Shown here piece after piece: positions 9,818-20,385 of a stretch of DNA of 64,000 nucleotides. A model generated the notes under the pieces. That model had not been told where the DNA came from and ran no database searches. It saw nothing but the letters and a program-made list of their open reading frames with translations. Positions within the stretch are counted from its first letter, which is position 1. Every line of letters starts with the position of its first letter. The translations under genes were made by a program, and so were the position numbers. Source of the DNA: Trichomonas vaginalis G3 (taxonomy: Eukaryota; Parabasalia; Trichomonadida; Trichomonadidae); contig NC_067205.1 of the NCBI RefSeq assembly GCF_026262505.1, positions 27,110,556 through 27,174,555 of the forward strand, read 5' to 3'.

Positions 9818-10915
9818 TTAACCCTGGATGCTAATAGCGCAAGTTGGGCAGCGAGTGTAGCAAAGGCCACAGCGGAAGCACTTCGCGCCGTCGCACTTGG
9901 CAATGCCGTCTTCAAGCTGGAGGGCTTCGTAAAGGCAGGATGTAACGCATGTTCCGCATCCGACGCACTTCTCAGCGGCGATCTTTGGTGGGTTGTGCTG
10001 CTGGAGTGGTTCGTGCTTAAGGCCGAGGCCGATAACCTCGTGGATGTCCTTGTAGCCGTGCTCTGTAAGCCACTGGCTCATTTCCTGAGCGATACTGCCA
10101 TAAACATCACGGCCTTCAACAATGGCAGCTGTGCAGATACCAAGAGCCTGAGCACCAGCCATGAGGAACTCAATAGCATCGCGGCCGTTGGAGATACCGC
10201 CAACACCGACGACTGGGAGATCGACTTCCTTGCAGACATCATAGACAACACGAAGAGCAAGTGGCTTGATAGCTGGGCCAGAAACCCAACCGTATTTGGA
10301 TGTTGAGCCCATGAATGGAGCACCCTTGCGCTCGATATCGAGGGCAAGTGTTGGGCCGAAGGAGTTGACGCAAACAAGACCTGTTGCACCAGCAGCCTTG
10401 GCAGCCTTAGCGGCGATTGGGGCATCACGGAATGGGGAAAGCTTAACGTAGACTGGCTTGCCACCAGAGCCGTGGATTGCGGCCTTGATAGCATCCTGCA
10501 TTGGCTTTGGATCATCACCAATGTAGTGTGTTGACAATTCGAGACCATCGCAGAATGGGGCAACTTTTGGAGCCATCTTAGCGATTTCTTCAGCTGTATA
10601 GCCCATAGAGCAGATCATTGGAATCTTGGCCTGGTTGCAAACTTCACGGATCTTTGGATATTCGTGTTCAAGCCACTGTTCTGGTGTCAACTCTGTCCAT
10701 AACTCTGTGTTGAGGAAGTACTTATGGTCCTTGGACTCGTACATGTTTGGCTGTGGAACTTTGGCAGCAGCAACAGAGATTGTCTTTGTGACCATAACAC
10801 CGCATCCACCTTTGATGCAATCAATGCAAGCTTTGGCATCGCGGACTGGTGGGCCTGGAGCTGGCATGAGTGGGTTCTTGACCTCATATCCTGCGAACTT
10901 TGTCTTAAGAGACAT
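9818..10915 (-). CDS. PreA-like dihydropyrimidine dehydrogenase
   Basis: A 365-residue protein with two parts. Residues ~1-300 are a dihydroorotate-dehydrogenase-type FMN barrel (KTKFAGYEVKNPLMPAPG at the start, PVYVKLSPF, VNSFGP, VGVGGISNGRDA in the phosphate-binding region). Residues ~315-360 are a ferredoxin domain with two 4Fe-4S motifs, CVGCGTCVTSC and CFRCGLCYTRCP. This is the layout of the PreA subunit of NAD-dependent dihydropyrimidine dehydrogenase and of the C-terminal half of eukaryotic DPYD, which reduce uracil and thymine. No PreT-like partner lies nearby. Codon bias is that of an abundant protein. A bacterial origin by transfer is plausible but cannot be shown here. Confidence 0.92.
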   Translation of the reverse strand: MSLKTKFAGYEVKNPLMPAPGPPVRDAKACIDCIKGGCGVMVTKTISVAAAKVPQPNMYESKDHKYFLNTELWTELTPEQWLEHEYPKIREVCNQAKIPMICSMGYTAEEIAKMAPKVAPFCDGLELSTHYIGDDPKPMQDAIKAAIHGSGGKPVYVKLSPFRDAPIAAKAAKAAGATGLVCVNSFGPTLALDIERKGAPFMGSTSKYGWVSGPAIKPLALRVVYDVCKEVDLPVVGVGGISNGRDAIEFLMAGAQALGICTAAIVEGRDVYGSIAQEMSQWLTEHGYKDIHEVIGLGLKHEPLQQHNPPKIAAEKCVGCGTCVTSCLYEALQLEDGIAKCDGAKCFRCGLCYTRCPTCAISIQG

Positions 10916-11981
10916 TATTCGAAACTAATCAGTTCACTTTCTTGACAGTTTTAGGTTCAGAAATTTCAGAAATTCATCGTTTTCATATCCCTCAAAATTG
11001 AATATACAAAAACAATTAAAACTGACGATTTGAGATGTTGTGGGTAAATCAATATTTTCACGATTTTCTGATATTTTCTTATCAGTTTATTAAAATTAAC
11101 ATGATGATTTGAAATCGTCAGTTTTGGATTTCTCATTGAAGTTATCGTATTTCAATTGAACTCCTCGTCCGGAAACATATTACTCAAAATAGAGTTCCAA
11201 AATAAACCATTTTAAATTACGAGAATTTATTATTCTTCTGAAATTTTTGAAAAGTTGATTTAAAATCAATCAAAATATCGTTAATTCATCAACAACATAT
11301 GATAATCTTCATAAATTACAGTTATATTCGAACTACATATCCTATTGACACTATAAATGGCCTCTTTACTACAAATTAATAAAGATTTCGATTAAATTTT
11401 GGCTTATTTTAAAACAACAACACTCTAACAAATAACATATTGTTAAAATGATATCATAATATCCAAAAGGACATTAAAAAACGCTTAATTTTAAAAATAG
11501 AGTATTGAGGCAGGAAGATATCTGATTGGCTCTTCGTTCGAAAAAGCTCTTAATTTAGTATAAATATAATAAGTAAATCCTATTTCGGACTTTAATTTTA
11601 TAATTTTTGAAGGTATTCTTTCATAATTAGAAATAATCAATATGATATCATAGAGTTTAGTATTTAGATATTGGCTTAACATGTAATAAAGAAATATTAA
11701 ATATCTGAAATTATTGAATAAAGATTAGCTAAAATGAATTAATATATATTGTTGTTTCGACCAAGATTGTTCCCTATGATCAGTCACTTTTTGATTTCAT
11801 ATATGCATCACTTTACCACTTTATAACATGTAATACATGTGTATTTGATTATTATTAGAAAACCAAAAAGTTTCAGATTAGGATTTCTATAAGAAAATAA
11901 TGAATAGCAATAAATAGAGTGTGACAGATAGAAAAAAATAACTATTACTATGAATTACTAAGTTTTTAAGTTTTTAATTTT
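10916..11981. other. Intergenic, no gene seen
   Basis: About 1.07 kb of AT-rich DNA. Open frames here are short and low in complexity. No repeat family or RNA gene was recognised. Confidence 0.5.
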
Positions 11982-12910
11982 TTATGGCGATGCAGCAGCT
12001 GCAACTTTTGATGCTCCCTTGCATACAAATAACCAAACACAAACACCAACAACTGCACCAACAACAACAACGCAAGCAATAACAATACCTGCAATCGCTC
12101 CTCCAGAAAGTTTGTTTGAGCTTGCTGTAGGGGTAGGTGAATTAGAAGCTTCATTTTTGAGATCATCAAGTGTGAAAGCATTTGGTTCTTGAGGGATCCA
12201 ACCAGCAAACTCAGGGAACCATAATTTATCACCTTCTTTTGTTGTTTCATATGTTACTGTGACTTTATATTCTTCTTCATCTTCTTCATCCTTTGGTCCT
12301 ATTGCTAATGTATTAATCCCAGTAAGAGTGGCTTCATTGCTTGATAGGTCTCCTTCTGCAGTTGTTTCACCAACTAGAATTTTATCTTTAGGTTCTCCAA
12401 CTGTTTTATATGTATTCTTCGTTAAGAAAGTTGGATATGCATATACATTTTTTTGCGTTGGAATTCAATTTTGCCTTCCTTTGTTGAAGTTACATACACC
12501 ATAATGCTTATCTCTTCTCCTTGGTCAGTCATCTTATAAGCTGGAGTGGGCTGTTTATACAATTGAACTTTGCACTCTTTACTACTATCAGAACATTTTA
12601 TGGTTGAAGTATAAAGATGATCGTCGCCTAGTGGTAGATTGAGGAAAAACGCGTTCTTTGCTGTTTTGAGAGGTTTTGTTAGATCTGCATCGGTGTAAAG
12701 ATCAACAACGAAGTCAGACTCACTGGCAAGAGTGTATGAATATGAACTTAATTCCCTGCATTCACCTGCATTTATTGTTAATTCATAAAAGGTATCATCT
12801 TCTTTTAGCTCTCTGTCAATAATACTCTGACAATTTTCGAAGACATCTTCAGCAAGTTTTATTCTTTTATTCGGAATTCTTATCGCTAAATAAGATAATG
12901 CAATCAGCAT
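11982..12910 (-). pseudogene. Type I membrane protein, one frameshift
   Basis: A host gene for a protein of roughly 309 residues in two frames. The N-terminal part (12910 to about 12450) begins MLIALSYLAIRIP and holds Cys-containing extracellular sequence. The C-terminal part (about 12455 to 11982) contains an acidic stretch, a Ser/Thr/Pro stalk, a membrane segment GAIAGIVIACVVVVGAVVG and a short tail starting KGASKV. The frames swap at a run of seven A residues (minus strand) near 12449-12455, consistent with a one-base length error or slip. An initiator motif 1 nt upstream supports the start. The overall layout (signal, ectodomain, stalk, single anchor) resembles the gene at 3729-5114 but the sequences are not obviously related. 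Function unknown. Confidence 0.7.
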
Positions 12911-12923
12911 TCTTCAAAAATGA
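12911..12923 (-). promoter_or_regulatory. Initiator-like motif of membrane-protein gene
   Basis: TCATTTTTGAAGA on the minus strand directly precedes the ATG whose first base is 12910. It shows that the gene has a normal promoter although its frame is broken. Confidence 0.6.
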
Positions 12924-13562
12924 AATGAACGTTATTCGAAATTTTTTTACGACTCAAATGTTAAAATAGAGTCGTACTAAAAATTCTAAAATTCTACTTC
13001 AAAAATATAGAAATGATATTCCTATTTCAAACTCTACTATTGAAAATAAAAAATAACAATGAAAATATATAATATGAATCATATCGCATAAAGGGAGGGT
13101 GACAAAGGAGGTACATTAAGATAGTGTATTTTATAAAGTTAGTAAAGTGCCAGATTTCGATTATATTGATATCGTAATGCATATTTTAGAGCGTGTTATT
13201 CACCAAAACATACTCACAAAATGCTTCAGAAAAGGTAAACCAACTATGGAAGATCGTTGGAACTTTATAGAATTAGAATAGAGTTCCAGTCATCTAACAT
13301 CGTTGGATAAAGTCCAAATTATTTTAATTCGAATTTGTTCTCTCCTGAACAAATCACAATTAATAGAAATTTAAAAGTTCTAGAGCTTCCAATCGACACA
13401 TGGGAATCATTGAGCTCCTGATGAGGCAGAATGGCAATCATCCACCTCAATTTATCAGAGGCTTCAATGGCAAAGGCCCTTTGCTGATATAGCTTCAGGA
13501 GCTCCTTTTGATAGGAATTTGGAGTTTTACAGAAAAGGATAGAAAAAAAAAGAATAAAAAAA
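12924..13562. other. Intergenic with possible decayed coding remnant
   Basis: Between about 13136 and 13550 the plus strand gives coding-like peptides, for example PDFDYIDIVMHILERVIHQ and DEAEWQSSTSIYQRLQWQR, in more than one frame and with stops. The minus strand holds an 85-codon frame over the same stretch. I cannot name a family. It could be a decayed gene or repeat of unknown kind. The part left of 13130 is plain AT-rich spacer. Confidence 0.35.
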
Positions 13563-14630
13563 ATGAAAAGTTTCAACCATCCAAAATCTATAGATAAAAG
13601 CCTTTCAAAATCATTTTCAATACATAGCGTTAGTGATGTGGAGCTTTCTGACTATAAACCTCCACAAACATTTACGATTAACAAGCCAAAATCATTCCGC
13701 CACACAGATGGGTCGATGCATCTTGAATGGAAGCACCGCCCATCCAAAGCGCTTGTTGTAGAAAAGATCAATTCTCCAGAATCAAGACAATTTCTTATCG
13801 AAGTTGTTCAATATCTTCACTTTGAAAAAGCAATTGTTCCTTATATTGAACCTTACGTTGCAAAAGAGCTTACAGGCTTTAAATTTACCGAAACATTTGA
13901 AGATGTGGAAGCTACGCCTATTGATTTTGTGCTAGTTTTTGGTGGCGATGGCACTTTATTACATGTTGCTTCACTTTTCCCAGAATATGCTCCACCAATT
14001 GTTCCATTTGCATTAGATCAGCAAGGATTTCTTACACCCTTCCTTGCAAACGATTACAAGAACTGTTTAGAACTTTTATTAAGAGGTTCATTTTATGTTA
14101 CTCTTCGAACTCGACTTTACTGCGATGTTATTCGCAATAATCAAATTGAAGAAGTTTATCAAGCACTTAATGACATTGTTATCGCGCCAAGTGAAACAGG
14201 AAAAGTTTGTGCCTTAAATTGCTTCATTGATGACGAGCTTTTCTCAACATTGTACGGCGATGGATTAATTATCTCAACATCTACTGGTTCTACTGCCTAC
14301 AACTTAAGTGCTGGCGGTGCTGTTGTAAATCCTTCAATTGCAGCAATTTTATGGACTCCAATTTGCTCCCATGCTCTAAGTGCACATCCTATTATACTAC
14401 CAGATTGCGTTTACGTTTCAATTTGTATAGATCCGAACTCCAGAACAGAATTACCTTATGGAGTTGCAATAGACACTAAAAGAGCTCAAATAAAGAAAGG
14501 AGATTTTATTGGTATCCACCAAAGTCCATTTCCAATACCTACTGTCTGTGCATCTGAACCAATGAATTATTGGCTCAAATCACTAACAAGTATTCTTGAA
14601 TATAATGAACCAATGGATGTTGAGGAGTAG
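13563..14630 (+). CDS. NAD kinase
   Basis: A complete 355-residue ATP-NAD kinase, which phosphorylates NAD to NADP. The hallmark GGDGT lies at residues 127-131 (LVFGGDGTLLHVASLF), the second conserved motif is ALNDIVIAPS, and the Gly/Ser/Thr-rich motif is DGLIISTSTGSTAYNLSAGG. The N-terminal ~60 residues are basic and variable, as in other eukaryotic family members; they show no clear targeting peptide. The ATG at 13563 follows an A-rich stretch. A Polinton has inserted about 265 bp after its stop. Confidence 0.95.
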   Translation: MKSFNHPKSIDKSLSKSFSIHSVSDVELSDYKPPQTFTINKPKSFRHTDGSMHLEWKHRPSKALVVEKINSPESRQFLIEVVQYLHFEKAIVPYIEPYVAKELTGFKFTETFEDVEATPIDFVLVFGGDGTLLHVASLFPEYAPPIVPFALDQQGFLTPFLANDYKNCLELLLRGSFYVTLRTRLYCDVIRNNQIEEVYQALNDIVIAPSETGKVCALNCFIDDELFSTLYGDGLIISTSTGSTAYNLSAGGAVVNPSIAAILWTPICSHALSAHPIILPDCVYVSICIDPNSRTELPYGVAIDTKRAQIKKGDFIGIHQSPFPIPTVCASEPMNYWLKSLTSILEYNEPMDVEE

Positions 14631-14889
14631 TTTATGTTGTATTTTTGTAAATATAGAGACAAACGTTAATTTTTTAATTTTTTATTAACTCTGATATATG
14701 TCGTCAACTAGAACACCATTAATATGTCCAAATTTATTGACAGTGCCATAATTCGAACATTCATTTTGATGGAATCACCTTTATATATTTATTATCAAGT
14801 TCATTTAGAATTCATAAAACATAAATATATATATATAAAAACGTATCATTTTCTAAATATGCTATTTATCGTGTCTTATTAACCAATTT
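14631..14889. other. Host spacer left of Polinton
   Basis: AT-rich 3' flank of the NAD kinase gene. The Polinton insertion has split the original NAD kinase to Rab spacer. Confidence 0.5.
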
Positions 14890-14895
14890 GTGATT
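14890..14895. repeat. Target-site duplication, left (GTGATT)
   Basis: GTGATT sits directly before the left terminal repeat and again directly after the right one. A 6-bp duplication is the hallmark of Polinton integration. Confidence 0.93.
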
Positions 14896-15211
14896 AGTAG
14901 TATGATATGACGGGTTGTGTGACTTTTTTTGTAAACGTAAGAATTCATACAATATAGAACGATTTTGTATCATTTTTTTTAACATATGAAGTAAAAAAAT
15001 GTATGATTCTTACGGTTTTTATTCTTACGTTTTTGAATAAATCAAGATTTAAAAAATTTTCAAAATTGTAAGACATTTACACTCAACCCATACATAATGA
15101 AATAAAAAATTAAAAAAATTAACATTAATTTTAAAAGAAGCTATATATAGATGATGTCAGATATTCCGCGATTAATTAATTATTTTTGAATAACTGAATG
15201 GGTCAAACTTC
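14896..15211 (+). repeat. Polinton terminal inverted repeat, left
   Basis: 316 bp beginning AGTAGTATGATATGACGGG. It pairs almost perfectly with 34234-34548 in reverse orientation. The inner end carries ATTAATTATTTTTGAA (15175-15190), a phrase that returns in the internal arrays. Confidence 0.95.
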
Positions 15212-15264
15212 AATTTAAAAATGAAGATTGTGAATTATTAAATGAATATGAAAGCCAAAATAAG

Positions 15265-15450
15265 CTAATGATTATTTGAATTTATGAAATCAATTATTTG
15301 ATTCATTCTTTCTTCAATCTCTTCTATTCTTTTTGTTAAATCATCAATTTTCATTAATGAGGTGATTCTTGATTGAGGAATAGATTTCAAACTAACCACT
15401 CCTTTTATTTTTGAAATTTTGAATCCATCAACTTTAAACATTTTATTCAA
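15265..15450 (-). CDS. Small Polinton protein, coiled-coil end
   Basis: A 61-codon frame just inside the left terminus. The C-terminal half (DLTKRIEEIEERMNQIIDF) looks like a short coiled coil. No known family was recognised. It directly abuts the next minus-strand frame. Confidence 0.4.
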   Translation of the reverse strand: MNKMFKVDGFKISKIKGVVSLKSIPQSRITSLMKIDDLTKRIEEIEERMNQIIDFINSNNH

Positions 15451-15633
15451 TTAACATGTTGTCAATTCTTCAAATAATTTTTTATTATTGGCATAATAGT
15501 CATTAAATTCTTCAACAGATGAAAAAATTTTTATTTCAGTAATTGGTTTAACAACGTTTATTTTTTGTTGAACATTTTCACTTTCATTTATTTCTTCATC
15601 CTCTGTTTCATTTATTTTTAAAATCGGTTTCAT
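15451..15633 (-). CDS. Small acidic Polinton protein
   Basis: A 60-codon frame, acidic in its middle, directly upstream of and adjacent to the coiled-coil frame. No family was recognised. The two small frames share one strand and may be expressed together. Confidence 0.4.
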   Translation of the reverse strand: MKPILKINETEDEEINESENVQQKINVVKPITEIKIFSSVEEFNDYYANNKKLFEELTTC

Positions 15634-15699
15634 TTATCATTAAATAAAAATTAGAATATAAGTGATGAAATATATTTTTTAATTAATATTAAATCAGAA

Positions 15700-15936
15700 A
15701 TGGCGGCAGGATTCTTTAAAAAATTATGGGATGGAATTAAGAAAGCTGCGGGTTGGGTTCATAAAAAGATTATTAAACCCATTGCAAACTTTTTGGCACC
15801 AGTAGCGAAAACGGCAGGAACTATCATAGGTGGAGTATTAGGTACTAAAGCAGGTAATCCGGCGATGGGAGCACAAGCAGGTAACGCAATTGGTGGAATA
15901 GCTGAAGGAATACTTAATAAAATAGGGGGTAGATAG
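15700..15936 (+). CDS. Small amphipathic Polinton virion-type protein
   Basis: 78 residues: basic amphipathic helix (FFKKLWDGIKKAAGWVHKK) followed by a Gly/Ala-rich stretch (GTIIGGVLGTKAGNPAMGAQ). The pattern recalls membrane-active minor virion proteins such as adenovirus pVI or pX, which many Polintons encode near the capsid gene. The assignment is by composition and position only. Confidence 0.55.
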   Translation: MAAGFFKKLWDGIKKAAGWVHKKIIKPIANFLAPVAKTAGTIIGGVLGTKAGNPAMGAQAGNAIGGIAEGILNKIGGR

Positions 15937-15960
15937 TGGAAAAATAAATAAATATTATTT

Positions 15961-16175
15961 TTATCTTAGTATCGGTTGTAGTCTTTGATAAACTTTTTCT
16001 CCTTTATTTAAAACTTCTCTTATTGGGGCAGCTTTTGGTGTTATTGATTCAGCAACGTCACTAATTGCTTCTTTATTCTTAAATATCCAATTTGCCCCTT
16101 CTTCAATGTTTCCCAAACTTTACTCGCTCCTCTTTTTACTCTATCCCACAGTTTCTTAAATATACCTGCAGCCAT
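15961..16175 (-). pseudogene. Second small amphipathic protein, broken
   Basis: Reads from the opposite strand and begins with nearly the same residues as its neighbour (MAAGIFKKLWDRVKRGA). It is clearly a diverged duplicate of the 15700-15936 gene in inverted orientation, and looks broken. The pair suggests that short amphipathic peptides have been duplicated within the element. Confidence 0.55.
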
Positions 16176-16244
16176 AGTTGATTATTTCATTAAAATTAAA
16201 AATTCATTTTCATCTTTTAATTTTGATTTTTTATTTATTAATAA

Positions 16245-17885
16245 ATGACGACTAACTATTTAGTGCCAAACACTAAACCGATTAATGGAAATGTGTTTCA
16301 TTCATTCGAAAAGATAAATGAAATATTCACAAAGAATGACGGTAGAAGATATTATAGAGAACTTGAAAGTTCATGCTATGACTCTGATGCTCCATATTTT
16401 GATGATAAACAAACTCATTTAAGAATTACAAATCCGGCTCATGATGTGAACCAATTAGGTGACACATATATTAAACGCAAAGTTAAAGCAACTCTAGTTT
16501 CAAATAAAGCTTTCACATGTGATACCACTTTTAAATGCATGCGTTTATTCGTTGGTTACAAATCATCAAATCAAAACTTTAAACAATTAGAAGTAGAAAC
16601 TGAAAGAGGTGATGCCGGTTATCTTCAGATGGATTGCGCCCGTGAATCTTTCGCATTTGCAACATATAAACCAAAATCAGAAAGGAAAGTTAAAAAGTTT
16701 GTTCATTCGTTATATAATAATGTTCAAAAATATGATAACTCAGTATGTGGTAAATATATTGACCCTTCAGAAGTTTTCAAGAGAGCAAATGAAGAAGTTG
16801 ATATCACTTTTGATATGATTATTCTGGTAAATGATTTGTTAGCATTTCAGGCGTTCGATGATTATCCTAAATCATTTGGTGAAATCATTCTTAAATATTA
16901 TGTTTTCAGGGATACTTTAGTATTTTGTCAGGTTGACCCGTTAAGAGTTGCTGATTTACAAAATTACGTTTATGAAAAGATAACTGATGAAAATTATGAA
17001 AAGATTATGAATCATGTTTATAAATATGATCGCAAATTCCAACAAATCGGACTTCCTACCAAATTAATTACAAGCTTAGCTGCTACATCTGCTGACGCAA
17101 CAGTTGATGACGTTATTATTTCATGCACAAAGATGGAAGTTTTAGAGGATAAATGCATTACACCAGGATACGGTTTAATTGAAGAATCAGTTAAAGCAAT
17201 ACCACGTTTATTCAGTAAGGAAGATCCATTCATGATTCCAGCTCAACATATTGACGTTCGTTCACTAAATGGAGGTTGCATCACGCCTGAAGGTATTAGC
17301 TCAGATTTCTCATACGCTCTTCATAATGTTACAGATGTTGTGTTAACATTTCCGAAAAATGCAATGCAAAGAACAGTTTTAGAAAATCCAATGCTTCGAG
17401 GTCTTCAGGTCACTATAGATTCCAGAAACTTCCCCGATCAAGCGATGACCACAGTGGGTGACATATTCTTTACACGTATGCTTCAAGCTTCTGATTTAGA
17501 TGGAGTGAATGAATGCACAGAAGAATACGAGGACTCATTAACTAGACCACTGAATGATGATGATGGCGCGCCATTAGCTAGAACATGGAAAGACCAAACT
17601 TCATTCTTATGCACTATTCCAGTTCAACGTGATGGAGCGGGTATATTCTTTGATGGATTAGAAACTTTCAACTCACAAGTTACAGTACAAGTGAAAGCTT
17701 ATCCAATCATTCAGGGTGGAAATGACACTTACTGTTCAAAGGTGACAAATCCTCCTCAGGTTTGGTTTACTAGGACTACATATTGGACATGGACACCGGA
17801 TGAAGGTTTGAAATATCATCCAACAGGTACACCACCGCAGTATAGAAGTTCATATGATGAAATATTGATGAATAGAAATGTTTAA
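16245..17885 (+). CDS. Probable Polinton major capsid protein
   Basis: A whole 546-residue frame, the size expected for a Polinton double-jelly-roll capsid protein. It is beta-rich with many aromatic and acidic residues, has no transmembrane segment, and sits directly before the packaging ATPase, as in other Polintons. The C-terminal part (QVWFTRTTYWTWTPDEG) is aromatic. No short diagnostic motif exists for this family, so the call rests on size and position. Confidence 0.7.
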   Translation: MTTNYLVPNTKPINGNVFHSFEKINEIFTKNDGRRYYRELESSCYDSDAPYFDDKQTHLRITNPAHDVNQLGDTYIKRKVKATLVSNKAFTCDTTFKCMRLFVGYKSSNQNFKQLEVETERGDAGYLQMDCARESFAFATYKPKSERKVKKFVHSLYNNVQKYDNSVCGKYIDPSEVFKRANEEVDITFDMIILVNDLLAFQAFDDYPKSFGEIILKYYVFRDTLVFCQVDPLRVADLQNYVYEKITDENYEKIMNHVYKYDRKFQQIGLPTKLITSLAATSADATVDDVIISCTKMEVLEDKCITPGYGLIEESVKAIPRLFSKEDPFMIPAQHIDVRSLNGGCITPEGISSDFSYALHNVTDVVLTFPKNAMQRTVLENPMLRGLQVTIDSRNFPDQAMTTVGDIFFTRMLQASDLDGVNECTEEYEDSLTRPLNDDDGAPLARTWKDQTSFLCTIPVQRDGAGIFFDGLETFNSQVTVQVKAYPIIQGGNDTYCSKVTNPPQVWFTRTTYWTWTPDEGLKYHPTGTPPQYRSSYDEILMNRNV

Positions 17886-17909
17886 AATTATAAATTTATT
17901 TTTGATTAA

Positions 17910-18744
17910 ATGGATTTAAATTCATCCACCCCTTATGAAGAATTAGCAGGAGTATATAATACATACGTAGATGATATGATTAATGAAGCATTGAGTGATA
18001 ATAGAAATGCTCTATCTAAGGAAAAATTAATGAAAATTCCATATTCTGAATGTTACTTAAATTCAATCACTGCAGCAATTGGTAAACAAAATAAAGGTAA
18101 AACATTAACGATATTAAAACAAATTATCATTATTGCTAACACTTCCCCCCATTCACATGTGTTAATTTATATCAACCGTTCAGGTTCACCTTCAGATGAT
18201 ACATTTGAATCTTTAAAGCATTTAATCAAAATTCCAATTATTTATTTATCACAAGAAGAAGCAGAAGATTATTTAAAAAAACTTTTTAATGTATAAAGAA
18301 TTATATAATACAATCAAGAAGCAAGGATTAGAGGATAAATTATTGATAAACAACGGGATGAATTATTTGAAACACTTTCTATTTCAAATTTTGATAGAGA
18401 ATTTTTGCATTCACTCATTTTTCTAGATGATGCAGTGAAATCAAAACTAATAACAAACGAGAAATCATATTTTAATCAGTTATTAACTCAATGTCGACAC
18501 ATTCAGTGTTCATGTGTTATTCTTTATGGCTGTTCAATATTTCAAAGCATTAAGCACAAACATTAAATCAAATCTATCAACACTTTTCATTTTCAGTGGG
18601 GTTTAGTCGTCAACAGTTGAACGTTATGCTTTATCAAGTGAATTTACAATGAGCATTAATGAACTTTACACACAATATCAGCAATTAGGTGAACATGGAA
18701 AAATAATAGTTGATTTAAATAAAGGAGGTGTTAAATTTGATTAA
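17910..18744 (+). pseudogene. Polinton packaging ATPase (A32/FtsK-like), broken
   Basis: A P-loop (GKQNKGKTLT) after NSITAAI, followed by a hydrophobic strand (ILKQIIIIAN), identifies the genome-packaging ATPase that pumps DNA into capsids. A Walker-B-like hydrophobic segment ending in DD occurs further on. The gene starts 24 bp after the capsid stop. The stretch is broken, with a few breaks. Confidence 0.7.
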
Positions 18745-18784
18745 CTTTTTATAATTAATTTTTATTTTTTATTTATAATTAAAC

Positions 18785-19684
18785 ATGACAGAAATAGCAA
18801 ATCTTCTACAGGTTCCATTAAAACAAGGGACGAACAAAAGGGGTGCATATAATAGAACTATGAAAGTTCCTGATGGAATGAAAGAATTAGTTCATATTGT
18901 TGCTGGTCTTCAAAAAGATGTTAAACAAATGAGAAACGTTTTAACATTACCAGAAGCTCAAGCATATGCCAAACGTCATGGTCCAAATTGGGAAGCACAC
19001 GAAGCAGACATTACGGGTCCAAATGGAAAACCTGATGGTATAAATGAAGTTTTCGTTACTGATGGTCAAGGTAATATTAAAGTCATAAATGGTTATAAAT
19101 TAACTATATCTGATTATCCTAAACGTAAAGGCATATAATGAACGTTATCCTATGCAATTTGATGAAAATGGAAAAGCTGTTAAACAATACATTGGGAAGG
19201 TGAAAATGGTCCAATTAATTCATACCGTCATAATCCATATTCTTATTTCAATGAAGAATTAAATGCTATTGAAGAGGGACCGGATGGATTACCACGATAT
19301 TCTAACCAGTTTGATGGTCAATATGCAAATATTAGACCCGAAATTTCAGCTAAGAAATTCTTTAAAGTTGCTTTATTTGATCCAGTTTTCGCAAATGTTA
19401 AAGATGAACTTAAACAGCAATTCCAACCAATTATAGTAGCAAGAATTGCATCAGGTGCTTTATCTCAAGCATTCAAAGATTTAATTAAGAAACCATTATA
19501 TCAGCAACGAGGTTTAACTTATGATTTAGTTAAGGAATTAGATAAAAGAAAATTTGAGAAATCAGATGATTATAAGAATGCAATTAATGAATATATTCGG
19601 TCTATTAATTTCGATGAAACAGCTAAAAATCAACTTCATGAACAAATACAGGGGATAATAGATTCAAAAGTTCCAGCAAAATAA
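18785..19684 (+). pseudogene. Polinton structural-type gene, broken
   Basis: Coding-like throughout, with about two breaks. The first part is basic ([13 protein letters not shown]) and continues with [20 protein letters not shown], the last part is helical. No family was recognised. Position behind the packaging ATPase suggests a virion or packaging role, by inference only. Confidence 0.5.
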
Positions 19685-19717
19685 AAGTTTAAATATATTT
19701 TTTTTATTCGAATATAA

Positions 19718-20385
19718 ATGAGAAGACGTTTCACCAGTCAAAAGAACACTAACGCAAAAGCAGAGATTACGGTTGGTTATAACGTAAATGATGATAAATC
19801 ACGAATTATTCAAAATGTTAAAGTTAATGTTAGCCCTGAATTAACAAGGTCAGCAACTCAACCAAATTTATTAACTCGTGACTTACCGAAAAAGGAGGAG
19901 GAGCAAAATAAAGAAGATGGAGACCCAATCATTTTATCCGAACCTGGTAAAGAAGCCGTTGAAATTCCCACTTATCCAACATACCCCCACCTCTTTCATC
20001 GAACATCGAGAACCCATATAAAATAGACATTAATTCTGAATTAATGAAAATTTACCGTGATATAATAATTAATAATTATGATTCAATAATAAATTTAATT
20101 GACCAATCTAGTTTAATTATTTTATCTTATGAATCATTAATTCACATTATCGCCATTCTTTGTGATGTTCAAGATTCAGACGTTAAGATTCAATTTTTCA
20201 TAGATGATGAGGTTTCATGCTGCGGAACAGTTGCAAAAATAAATCCTATAAAGGATATTAGCACAATTAAGATATCAAAGAACGGAACAACAACTGAACT
20301 TCATTTAACATATAATGATATTTATAATAAAATAGTTGATGAATATAAAATATCACTTGAAAAATTCTTTGTTAAGGCTATTTAA
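19718..20385 (+). pseudogene. Unknown Polinton gene, broken
   Basis: Coding-like region with one or more breaks. It starts with a basic segment (MRRRFTSQKN), has a Pro- and acid-rich middle, and ends in a region rich in Ile and Asp. No known family was recognised. The two halves could also be separate genes. Confidence 0.4.

Noticed and set aside
9995-10928. Several plus-strand frames opposite the PreA-like gene
   Set aside because: Shadows of a GC-biased, highly expressed gene; no family resemblance.
13319-13576. 85-codon minus-strand frame overlapping the NAD kinase start
   Set aside because: The signal-peptide-like start (MKLFIFFILFF) is read from a T-rich run; plus-strand remnants over the same bases are at least as coding-like. 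Not called as a gene.
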